Part shown: positions 8,849-17,298 of the stretch, one piece after another
Position numbering within the stretch: position 1 is the first letter of the stretch
Layout of the letters: each line of letters starts with the position of its first letter
Assembly: GCA_027575765.1 (NCBI GenBank)
Contig: JANBPT010000935.1
Coordinates: 1-18,610, forward strand
Length of the DNA stretch: 18,610 nt
Direction of reading: 5' to 3'
Origin: Tieghemiomyces parasiticus
Taxonomy: Eukaryota; Kickxellomycota; Dimargaritomycetes; Dimargaritales; Dimargaritaceae
Translations under genes and position numbers: made by a program
The notes under the pieces: generated by a model
Told to the model about the DNA's origin: nothing
The model's database searches: none
Seen by the model: only the letters and a program-made list of their open reading frames with translations

Positions 8849-10190
8849 CTAGAAGGCTGCCCCGCGGAAGAACTGGCCCACGGTCTGGGCGAAGAGTTGG
8901 CCCTGTAAATAAGACAAAATGGATGATAGGGGTGCCAACGGTTAGTAATTAGACAGCAGATATTGGACCGGAGGCTTCTGTCGATTATACGTCCCTTTTT
9001 TAGCGGAAAGCGAAACCGCATAGTATTGGCCGGCTACGCCATACACAAGCAGCAAGCACAGGCAAATTGGCTTACCTGGGCCTCCGCGATTTCCAGCTCC
9101 TCCTGGGAGGGCATACGCGAACCGTCGCCGTTGGTAATGGTGCCCGAACCGTAGGCACTCCCGCCGATGATATGAGAATGGTCCATTAGGTACGAGGATC
9201 GGTTTCCAAACGGTACGTACATGATACCGTGGTGGGCTAGGGTGGTGAGGAAGGTCAGAGCCGTAGTCTCCTGGCCACCGTGCTGTGATGCGGTGGAGAA
9301 GAAGATCCCAGCAAACTTTCCCACAAGGGCGCCCCTAGACATTTCCAAGCGAGCGGTGAAACGAGGCGACAAGCGAACCGGGTTAGAAAGGTCGCATACG
9401 GGTGGCGGATACCGAGCCAACCAGGACACGCTCAAATTAAACGGGAGCGCGGTACATCTACGTAGTACTCACAGTGGAAGCACTTACTTCATCCAGAGCT
9501 GACCCGTGGCGTCCCACAAGTTTTTCCACTGCTCGGGCATGTTTCCGAAACGGGTACTGGCATCGGTTGAGGTTATAGTTGGCAGGGGGAATGAGAGCCA
9601 GGTGAAGGTTACATAGGACAGTTTAGCCGCCTAGCACCAGCTGTAGGTTGTATCTACCGTAGAAGTCGGCATTATCAGCAGCTACCACGCAGGACGGTCG
9701 CCAACTCGTGGACTCTTCACTTACGGGATGCCGAAAAGGAAAGCATCGGCTGCAGCCAGATCTTCGGGAACGAGGATGGGGACATTGGGCTTAGCCGGAG
9801 CGTGCATCTTGGCCAGGACTTGTAAATCAGTCACATCCCAGGGGGTGTTCAAAATAGTAGTGTTGGGTTAAAGGGTTGCCTTGAATAGCCTCTTTACTAC
9901 AACGGGCGACATCGATTTGCGAGGCGTGCATCTCCTTATATTCAACATGCAGCAGACAGTGGGCGTGATCCAGTCCCAAGGGTCCGACGTCGCTGACGAA
10001 TACATCTATCGTCTCCATCATGTCTATACCGCTTACCTTCTGGGCTCAGCGTCTCCTTCAACTGAAATAGGTGTACCTCAGCATTGTTGGCCTTTTCGAC
10101 ACCAAGTTTGATGCTCTGCGCCACGGTATACAGATGACCGTAAAGTGAGTAAAAGATGATAAAGATTTTGGGCTTGGCAACAATCGACAT
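8849..10190 (-). CDS. WrbA/Pst2-family NAD(P)H:quinone reductase, four-intron paralogue
   Basis: A flavodoxin-like FMN enzyme that reduces quinones by two electrons, protecting against oxidative stress (yeast Pst2/Ycp4/Rfs1, bacterial WrbA); such proteins are typically tetrameric and cytosolic or membrane-associated. Short open pieces on the minus strand suggest a broken gene, but splicing restores it. The exons are 10190-10037, 9818-9725, 9556-9488, 9334-9076 and 8902-8849. All donors are GTAAGT or GTAAGC and all acceptors end in AG, though the first is the weaker AAG. The phases join exactly to 209 residues. FMN-site motifs are present: YSLYGH (14-19), PTRFGNMPEQW (83-93), FSTASQHGGQETT (118-130) and GGSAYG (163-168). 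It aligns without gaps to the next gene upstream on this strand, with 133 of 209 residues identical by hand count. The introns are 218, 168, 153 and 173 bp; only the third is shared with the twin. Confidence 0.9.
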
Positions 10191-11305
10191 GATGGTGGAT
10201 AAGCGATAAATAGAGAGGTGTAACGGTTAAGTGGAAGCAGCGACGGAAATGGGCGCCACGGCTGGTGTGTTCACAAGGCAACTATTAAGTAAATTGATGG
10301 AGCTTTCGAGTGGGTGAAAAGGGGAAAGGTCTTTGGCGGCCAGGCTTAGGTTAGCGTCCTTTACCAAAGGGTACAGAATGCGATCGAGCAAGGAGAAGCG
10401 AAGGGGGTGGCAGGCGAAACGACGATGCGAAATACGACGATGATGGTGCATGGGAAGGACGCTGACGGATTATCGCGGTGATTACCAATTATCTGACGGG
10501 CTGATTAAAGCACCTTCTTAGCCAATGGGGGAAAAGCACTACAGCCACTAACAGACCACAGTGGGCCGGATTGGGGGATTGAGGGTGGGGGGATAGCAAG
10601 ACCACCCTCGGTCCTCACCACCCACACCAGAACCGTCAATCCTCTTCCCTTTGGCCAGAATGGTGTCTCATTTGAAACCGGTGGGCTAACTATAAGGGCC
10701 TTAAGGTCGTACCTTGCATACCAGCAGTCCCGAAGGACGCCTAGGATCAGGGCATGCACCTTTCATCCGTCTTCAACCCCTGTCCGGCCCGCCTTCATCT
10801 CCGCTTCTGCCCTCACGGCTGTTTATCTGGGGTTAGAACATCCAGGGGTCGATTGTTCCGTCCCCTGCGTTCACCTCGCTCCAGCGTGTTAGTAAGCCCC
10901 CCCTCCATGCACACCATCTCCTCAACGTGCGCATGCTTCTGGCGAGGTAGAATATTGGAGGCCCCTTGTCCCTCCCCTGATGTAATGAAGTTGCAGAAGG
11001 CGTCGCCCACGCCATACGTTAAGTCCCACTTTCGCTCCGAGGTACTCTCGGGCCTGCTAGCTTCTGGTCCTGAGGGGAGACAATCGGGACACTAGATTGC
11101 GACCGGTTGACCCCGACAGTATAACAATATTCGACCCCTCCTTCAATTCGTCATCATAAAACGCCAGATACTGTCGGAGTTGGGAGCGATTAGGATACAT
11201 TGTAATTTAATAATGCGACTCAAGTAGCAGGACCGATCCGACCGCTTAAGCGAAAGAGGGCCCAGGGTCGATGCCTCACGTACCATGATGCGGAATGAAA
11301 ACGGC
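10191..11305. other. Intergenic region between the two WrbA/Pst2 genes
   Basis: 1115 bp holding the promoter of the four-intron gene and the 3' end of its twin. I found no TATA box at a normal distance for the four-intron gene. ATTAAA reads on the minus strand at 11211-11206, about 95 bp after the twin's stop, and may serve as its polyadenylation signal. A 113-codon frame on + at 10754-11095 has no recognisable domain and I do not call it. Confidence 0.45.
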
Positions 11306-12078
11306 TTAGACAGTACGGCCGGCGATGTACTGGCTGACGATCTTGGTGAAGGACTCACCCTGGTGCTCGGCAATGGCGTGCTCCTTGGGAGAGACTTGAC
11401 GGGAACCATCACCACCGGCGACGGCACCAGCACCGTAAGCGCTCCCACCAATGACCTCGCTGTTGTCCTGGAGGTTGGCGTGGGTGTAGCCCAGGGGCAC
11501 GTAGATCATACCGTGGTGGGTCAGGGTGGTCAGGAAGGTGAAGGCAGTGGTCTCCTGGCCGCCGTGCTGGGAGGCAGTCGAGAAGAAAGTACCGGCGAAC
11601 TTGTTGTTCAGGGCACCCCTGGTAATAGGAACGGAAGGACGGTGGCAGTTATAGGAAGGGTGAGAGGGAGTTAGCAGCGAATCCTGACTTCTCACGAAGC
11701 CCGACCAAGTGTGTGACGTCGTGTAGGAATCGAGTGGAGCAAAGGGTATATAAGTACTTACGAGACCCAGAGCTGACCAGTGGCGTCCCAGAAGTGCTTC
11801 CACTGGGCGGGCATGTTGCCGTAACGAGTGGGGATACCGAACAGGAAACCGTCGGCGGCAGCCATATCCTTGGGCTCCAGCACGGGGATCTCGGGCTTGG
11901 CCGGGGCGTGCATCTTGGTCAGGACCTCGCTGGGGAGAGTTTCCTTAATCTGGAAGATACTGACGTCGGCAGTACCGGCCTTCTCGGCACCGCGCTTGAT
12001 GCTTTGAGCGAGCGAGAAGACATGGCCGTACAGGGAGTAGAGCACGATGTAGATCTTGGGGCGAGTGATGGCAGACAT
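11306..12078 (-). CDS. WrbA/Pst2-family NAD(P)H:quinone reductase, one-intron paralogue
   Basis: Exons 12078-11762 and 11618-11306, with a 143-bp intron (GTAAGT...CCAG) splitting codon 106 in phase 2, give 209 residues, normal for WrbA. FMN-binding motifs are YSLYGH (14-19), PTRYGNMPAQWKHFWDATGQLW (83-104, the flavin-ring loop), FSTASQHGGQETT (118-130) and GGSAYGAG with GGDGSRQ (163-180). Predicted role: FMN-dependent two-electron reduction of quinones using NAD(P)H, avoiding semiquinone radicals. It differs from its downstream neighbour in the C-terminal ~60 residues, where identity falls clearly. It has a CCAAT plus TATA promoter that the neighbour lacks, which suggests that this copy is the more strongly expressed one. 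Family assignment is very secure; the closest yeast counterpart cannot be chosen among PST2, YCP4 and RFS1. Confidence 0.95.
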
Positions 12079-12234
12079 AATAGGTTCTAACGCGTGTGTT
12101 TACAGGGAAAGGACAAAGAGTTGGGGAGAGGGAGAATATGTAGTGGACTGGGGATGGCTAGGAGGCTAAGGACGGGTGGGGTGGGACGGGTAATGCTGGG
12201 TGTGACTCTAGGAGACGGGTGCGACACGGTGCGG

Positions 12235-12307
12235 TTTATATAAGGTTTCGGGTGCACCGTGAAGGAGGTGGGCCAGGGGCAAAAACTCGCGGGTTGTAGC
12301 CAATTGG
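12235..12307 (-). promoter_or_regulatory. CCAAT and TATA boxes of the one-intron WrbA/Pst2 gene
   Basis: On the minus strand TATATAAA reads from 12242 to 12235, 157 bp upstream of the ATG at 12078. CCAAT reads from 12307 to 12303, about 60 bp further upstream. This order and spacing are those of a classical core promoter. Confidence 0.6.
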
Positions 12308-12778
12308 GAATCCCCTGAGGACAAAGCTGTGCCATTATGTGCGGATTGATAAGCCAGTTTACGAGGCGAATATGGCAGTCAGGCCCCCAGGATGCTCTTC
12401 AATGTGGGAGCGGAAACGCTGGGATGAGAAATGGAAACCCCCCTCTTCCTCCAGCCCACGCCCATAAAATGGTGTGCTGGTCACCCAGCCTAAGGACGGT
12501 CAGCACCTACGCCAATTAGATTACTAAGCCAACGCTCTCCTATAGGCTATAAGGATGAAAAAGAGAGGCTAGACCTCCCCCTCACTCAATAGAACGTTAG
12601 TCACAGTGCAGAGATTAGCCAATGTGGTCGCAGGCTTGACTAATACTCACAAACTTCCAATATGAAACCACCCCAGGTAGGGCCATTCCTACCAGAGAGG
12701 CCCTCCGCCGCCTAGCTCCTCTCCCCCATTATCCCCCCACCCAGCACACCAAGCGCCAAGCTGGCAATGCATCAGTGA

Positions 12779-12806
12779 GGGTGGGGGGGGGGTGCAGGGG
12801 GGGGGG
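12779..12806 (+). repeat. G-rich tract, G-quadruplex candidate
   Basis: Three G runs of 3, 10 and 10 bases are separated by T and TGCA. Enough guanines are present for four stacked runs with short loops. It lies in gene-free DNA about 700 bp upstream of the one-intron WrbA/Pst2 gene. Confidence 0.5.
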
Positions 12807-14081
12807 CTTTGACGACCAGCGAAGAAAGAGGAGGGAAGGGGCGCTAACGATGAGGTGCATCGTCCGCTTAGCAATTGGTCAACAGCAGAACCCGGCCTCC
12901 CGCTGCTATTACCCGTAGGTTATTTCCCCCCGCTCCCACCCCCCTTGCTTCAAGTCCTGGCTCGTGTTACCCATTCCCTCACGGTCCATTGCAAGACTCT
13001 AAGCCCTTCCTTGTCCATAGCCACAACCTTCCTTTGCTCCATGTTATACACACCTAAACTAGACCATCGAGCTCGTCGTCTTAGATGCACCCCTCGTTCA
13101 TAACGAAAGTATACCTGCTACCTGACCGATCAGTTTCATGGATGGTGTGTAGGCAGGTTAGAAATAAGAATCGAATTATATAATCAGTGTAATACAAAAC
13201 GGGCGACACTGGGTTGATATAGAGTCCAATTAATTTAATAGTTGTCGATTCCTGCCCAGCGGGTTAGAGCTAGCCAGGAAGGAATCCCTCCGGACTAGGC
13301 GACTTCGGCGTTCAATACCTCTTTATACAATCCGCCTAATAGCATCACCCAGTCATCAATCACAGTGTTCACGTGTCCAGACAGTGCCATAAAGTTACTC
13401 GGGGGTGAGCATGAACCAGGTCGACCTACACCTTATCACAGTGCGGGTGCAGTTGAATGTTCATATACTTTTTGGTAATGACTACTTTGGGCGAATTACT
13501 TCGGGTAGAACCATATCTGGCATGCTGATTACATGGCATCAAGTAGCTCAAGGTGGCCTATTGCATATCAGGTTCGGCACCCACCCTTGTCAACCAACTG
13601 GCACTGACCTGTGTGTTGTGAAGGTTAGATAATTATACCGGCATTTAATAGAACTAGATACCCTAAGGCAGAGTGGGGAAAACTCTCTGCAAGCTTATAG
13701 GTGCAAAAGCTCAGGCTTTAAATATGGTATCAATAAAACTTGATCTACACTGGTCTCTTTGGCTGCCACAATTATTTAGGCTGGTGGACAACTTCTGGTG
13801 ACCTTACAATGTGTGGTAGCCAAGAAGTGCCTCACAGCAGTCAATCAGTCACCCTTTGCACTAAACCCACTACCACCAACATTCCCACCTAACCAGTATG
13901 ACAGCAAGCAACCAGGCTCATCTCCACTGCTACCACTGCCAAACTCTACACCAAAACCTTAATGTTTCAACTTACCTTCCTTCTATCTTGCATCCAGATC
14001 GCACTCCCCATTAGCTAAAGCTTGCTACAACTTTACCCCTATCTATCTAATAGCTCAGCTTGCCTTCTTCTGACTTACAGT

Positions 14082-14106
14082 TGAAGGCAAACACCATTTG
14101 CCTTCA
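14082..14106. repeat. 10-bp perfect hairpin in repeat DNA
   Basis: TGAAGGCAAA and TTTGCCTTCA are exact reverse complements around a 5-nt loop (CACCA). It lies about 45 bp before the TATA motif at 14152, so it may be a U3-type element of a decayed LTR. Confidence 0.5.
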
Positions 14107-14151
14107 CACCTTATATGATGTCAGCTATGACTCATGCCTAGTCTCACTGGC

Positions 14152-14183
14152 TATAAAAGCCAGCAAAAGAGCATCTAAATAAA
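14152..14183 (+). promoter_or_regulatory. LTR-like TATA box and AATAAA cassette
   Basis: TATAAAAG (14152-14159) is followed within 20 bp by AATAAA (14178-14183) and a T-rich stretch. A promoter and a polyadenylation signal this close together are typical of the U3-R part of compact retroelement LTRs. I could not fix the TG...CA ends. Confidence 0.3.
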
Positions 14184-14374
14184 GTTATCATTACCTTCTT
14201 ATACTTTTTTATCATACTGATCACCTCATGGTTTCCCACCTTACCACAATAATGAAAAAAGTAAAATCTAAATGTTTATAAGAAAAGAGTATCCAGAAGT
14301 CATGGGGGGAAATGGGCCCACCATTAGTGCAAAAGCTGCTGGGCAGTAGAATCAAACCATTTCTGGTTTCCCAT

Positions 14375-14507
14375 TGTGGTGATTGGGAACCACTACATTA
14401 GATTATCCCAGGGTAAAGTCCAAGTCTGCTATTTCAGAACCATAAATTCTGTGATAGTATAGTAGCCTTTTGGTTATGGTATTAGACTTGGGCCTAATAT
14501 CAGCACA
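14375..14507 (+). repeat. 133-bp TG...CA palindromic element, copy 3
   Basis: Same orientation as copy 2, from TGTGGTGATTGGG to CAGCACA and again exactly 133 bp. It is flanked by a perfect 5-bp direct repeat, CCCAT at 14370-14374 and 14508-14512. This is the best evidence for the element's boundaries and for its insertion as a single unit. It differs from copy 2 at seven sites by hand count; one is the CpG of copies 1 and 2, which reads TpG here. Confidence 0.9.
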
Positions 14508-15135
14508 CCCATGCATTCAGCACTTTCATTGAATTCCCCCTGGTGTTGTAGGCGACCTAGTATGGTCAGGATAACTTATTATCATGCCCTACCACACCAG
14601 AAATCTTCAGGAGCCCTATGGCCACCTAGAACAAACTTGCCACCATGCACAAAGCAGCAGCCACCCATAACTTTGCCACACCACCCTTACCACCTCTTAT
14701 GCACCCAGCTAGAGCAATAGCCAATAACTCTACCTAACTTCTACAACCCATCACAGCCACTAAGGCCAGTCCTTTTTGAGTAACACCTGCTATACTGCCT
14801 TATGCTTCCTTAAAATTCCCTTATTCTCTACATTAGCACCTACTGACAAGGCCAAGTCACAGGCCACTACTTTAGATAAGGCACCAAAGTAAGCTCCAAT
14901 AAAGATCAACTAACACACTTTGATCTCATACTAGTTGTTGGATTGTATTTTGACCTATCACAGGTCCAAACACCTATCTGGACTTCACAATACTGTAAAG
15001 TGTACCATTCTATAAAGTCAAGTACAACTTCCAAAAAGGTCCCTGGTGGAATATAGAAGACTCTAAAGTATACCATTGGAAGTGGAAGCTCCAAATCTGT
15101 AATGCAAAGCAGAAGCAGACAGCTATAGATGTAGT
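14508..15135. other. Spacer between element copies 3 and 4, no gene
   Basis: 628 bp, practically CpG-free. Translations in all frames are broken by stops and I recognise no domain. It may be decayed retroelement coding DNA, but nothing decisive is visible. Confidence 0.45.
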
Positions 15136-15268
15136 TGTGCTGATATTAGGCCCAAGTCTAATACCATACCCAAAAGGCTATTCTACTATCACAGAATTTA
15201 TGGTTCTGAAATAGCAGACTTGGACTTTACCCTGGTATAATCTAATGTGGTGGATCCCAATCACCACT
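15136..15268 (-). repeat. 133-bp TG...CA palindromic element, copy 4
   Basis: Inverted relative to copy 3 and again 133 bp, but the outer base is mutated, so it ends CACCACT instead of CACCACA. The flanks GTAGT and CCAGG do not match, so no target-site duplication survives. It shares four diagnostic variants with copy 3 against copies 1 and 2: GGGTAAAG at two sites, the lost CpG, and ATATCAG. Confidence 0.8.
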
Positions 15269-16198
15269 CCAGGCCTCCATCTCTTCAGGATCTCTCCTAG
15301 AGGTTTCCATGTCTTCCATTTCACTTTTTCCTTTTCAGAGCTATAGGTACAGCCTATTACACCTCCTCCAAGGTAAGTTATGCTTGAGTCCACAATCCGT
15401 GGTGCTAGACCCTGGAAAGAGTGGTCAATCATGAGGTGGCCTAGGAGTTCACAACAGCTGGGTGGTACAGGATGATGATCTACACCCAGCAGTGAAAAAA
15501 CAATGGAATTGTGATTGTTTACTGTTGGCAATAATCTAAATAGTATGGGATCACAGCAGCATCCTAACTATAGAGTAATAAATAAAAGAATGTAACTAAA
15601 ATAATGACTAAAAAATAACTACCAAGCCCTTGCTTACTAGCATGGGCTCACTATTTATACTCTGGCATGGAGGAGGATCTGCATCCCCCTGCATGATGTC
15701 TGTAACCTGGCTTTTTCCCCCAAAGAAGTGTTGCCAATTGTTGATGTTCCAAAATATTGGTACATCTGCTAGATCACTTCAAGAGGCAAAAACTGGTGTC
15801 CACATCAGAAAAAAATGATGAAGGGGCCTAAACTAGTGCCTACCAATCCCCTAGATACTCCAAATCATTATCATTGCGGGATACAGATATTCTGTCAGTC
15901 TGGTAAGGACTAATACATTATCCTATTGCCTATCATACGATCATTATACCATTAACATTGATCCAATACTGCCTTGTTATTACAAGATTAACTCCGCCAT
16001 TCAATGCCTTTGATAACAACCACGCCATTCTCTTTACACTGACTACATTTTTTTCTTTCTACGAATGCTGAAACCGTTATGAAAGGACACCCGTTTGCAC
16101 TCACCACTGTAGGATAATCAAGTATTCATCGCATTATTTCTGGTATTCTTCCTTTTAAACTCTAATATTATTTATACCCATATTTCAGAGCCATGGAG
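15269..16198. other. CpG-depleted repeat block, right part, then tRNA upstream region
   Basis: CpG stays nearly absent until about 15876, after which ordinary composition returns. A minus-strand frame of 117 codons (15531-15178) runs into element copy 4 and has no recognisable domain. On the minus strand TATAAATA at 15659-15652 is followed about 125 bp downstream by a CCAACA end (15537-15532), possibly a decayed LTR. From 15877 to 16198 I see only the upstream flank of the tRNA gene. Confidence 0.4.
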
Positions 16199-16270
16199 TC
16201 CGATATGGTCCAACGGTTAGGATCCCACGCTTTCACCGTGGTGGTCGGGGTTCGATTCCCCGTATCGGAG
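16199..16270 (+). tRNA. tRNA-Glu (anticodon TTC)
   Basis: 72 nt with a complete cloverleaf. The 7-bp acceptor stem pairs TCCGATA with TATCGGA, and the D arm is at 16208-16223. The anticodon stem pairs CCACG with CGTGG around the loop CTTTCAC, giving anticodon TTC at 16232-16234. The T arm pairs CGGGG with CCCCG around TTCGATT, and G is the discriminator base. There is no intron. The internal B box (GGTTCGATTCC) is intact. It reads GAA codons (and GAG by wobble). Confidence 0.97.
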
Positions 16271-16279
16271 AAATTCCTC

Positions 16280-16284
16280 TTTTT
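16280..16284 (+). terminator. RNA polymerase III terminator of tRNA-Glu
   Basis: A run of five T begins 10 nt after the last base of the mature tRNA, the usual Pol III stop. Confidence 0.8.
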
Positions 16285-17298
16285 GTATGATCTCAACTTG
16301 GACGTGACTTTTTTATGTACATTTCTCGTTTTCAATGTAGCGATGGTACCTGTTTATCATTTTCCAACCAACACTTTGTGACAGCCGTTGTATAGGCTAG
16401 ATGTAAACTGGCTTTGGTACTTAAGGGGATTAGCCCACTTTCACGAAAGTGTTTTTCTCGAAATACCACCCAGCTACGCGTCGCGATGGTTTTCTTCCAG
16501 TGACTACCCCTAGGTTTTGCACCTCCTAGACACCCCTTTAGTATTATGCACGTCTTTACATTGCGACCATGTCCTCTTTTAGTACATCTGGTTCTTCCTA
16601 TTGCCATGTTTTCTCACTCTTATCTTCCCTCCAACCATCTCACTACGTTCCTTCCCCAACCTTCTATGCCATGCCACCTGTGTTATTACGACCTTGCTCC
16701 CCTACTAGGTCCAACACCAAAGCCACGGGCAGACCCCCTCCCCCGACCAACTGGTACATAGGTTCCGACAAGCTAGACCTCAAGCCCGGCCATCACCACT
16801 ACACTTATACAATCTTTCTTTTAGCTCTAGCTCTTTATTTCAATCAACGCTGACTCTCCCTGCCTTCCCGGGACTATGTTTATTGTAAGAGGGGCTTCTG
16901 CCTAAATTGAGACCTAGGCCGTGAATCAATTTTCTCACCGTCCCAACCAGGATCCATTTGGCCACCTGCCCCGGTGCCTGCAGTTCGTACTGTGGCAACA
17001 CTGTCCCCTGCCCCTCCTCAATTCCACTTGACTATGTAGTTGCCGTCGCTCCTTTTATCGTAGTATAGGCATTTCACCAAGGTCCTGGCTGTTCGACAGC
17101 TTAGTCCCCACATTCCCCGAATTCGTTTTACCTGAACGTTACTCTGTGGCTCACACATTGCTTATCGTTTACTTCCTTCCCCTACCTCTGGATTCTCCAC
17201 CTGTTAGCTACATCTCTCCCTCCCCACGTGCGCTCTCTCTTTCTCTCTCTTTCTTTTCTTTTCTTTCTTTATTTTTTTCCCACCCCTTTCGTCTTGAC
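16285..17298. other. Intergenic region and UBC12 promoter
   Basis: About 1 kb between the tRNA and UBC12. No gene is supported; two overlapping frames of 71 and 94 codons (16546-16853) show no domain. A strong pyrimidine tract precedes the UBC12 start codon. Confidence 0.5.
17233..17280 (+). promoter_or_regulatory. CT-rich tract before the UBC12 start codon
   Basis: An almost pure pyrimidine run of 48 bp ends 18 bp before the ATG. CT-rich stretches at this place are common in fungal core promoters and leaders, next to transcription starts. Confidence 0.45.

Larger units (their letters stand above)
12079..13639. other. Promoter region and gene-free unique DNA
   Basis: 1.56 kb, CpG-containing and unlike the repeat block that follows. 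The first ~230 bp form the promoter of the one-intron WrbA/Pst2 gene, and a G-rich tract lies at 12779-12806. Several 60-80 codon frames occur on both strands, among them one on + at 13405-13632, but none shows a domain, codon pattern or splice structure I can support. Confidence 0.45.
13640..14374. other. CpG-depleted repeat block, left part
   Basis: The sequence changes here from CpG-containing to almost CpG-free DNA rich in TG and CA. No intact frame is present. It holds a hairpin (14082-14106) and an LTR-like TATA/AATAAA cassette (14152-14183), so it is probably decayed retroelement DNA. Confidence 0.5.

Noticed and set aside
10754..11095. 113-codon frame between the two WrbA/Pst2 genes
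   Set aside because: No domain, no splice sites joining it to anything, and a composition like the surrounding intergenic DNA.
11285..11674. 129-codon open frame on the plus strand opposite the one-intron WrbA/Pst2 gene
   Set aside because: A GC-rich antisense shadow of exon 2; all recognisable motifs are on the minus strand. The same holds for the 125-codon plus-strand frame at 11713-12090.
13405..13632. 75-codon frame at the left edge of the second repeat block
   Set aside because: No recognisable domain and no supporting start or splice context; a weak possibility only.
16193..16381. 62-codon frame starting just before the tRNA
   Set aside because: It overlaps the whole tRNA-Glu gene and owes its opening to that sequence.
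17146..17298. Extension of the UBC12 frame upstream of 17299
   Set aside because: It contains no ATG, runs through the CT-rich leader, and 17299 reproduces the E1-docking N-terminus of the family.
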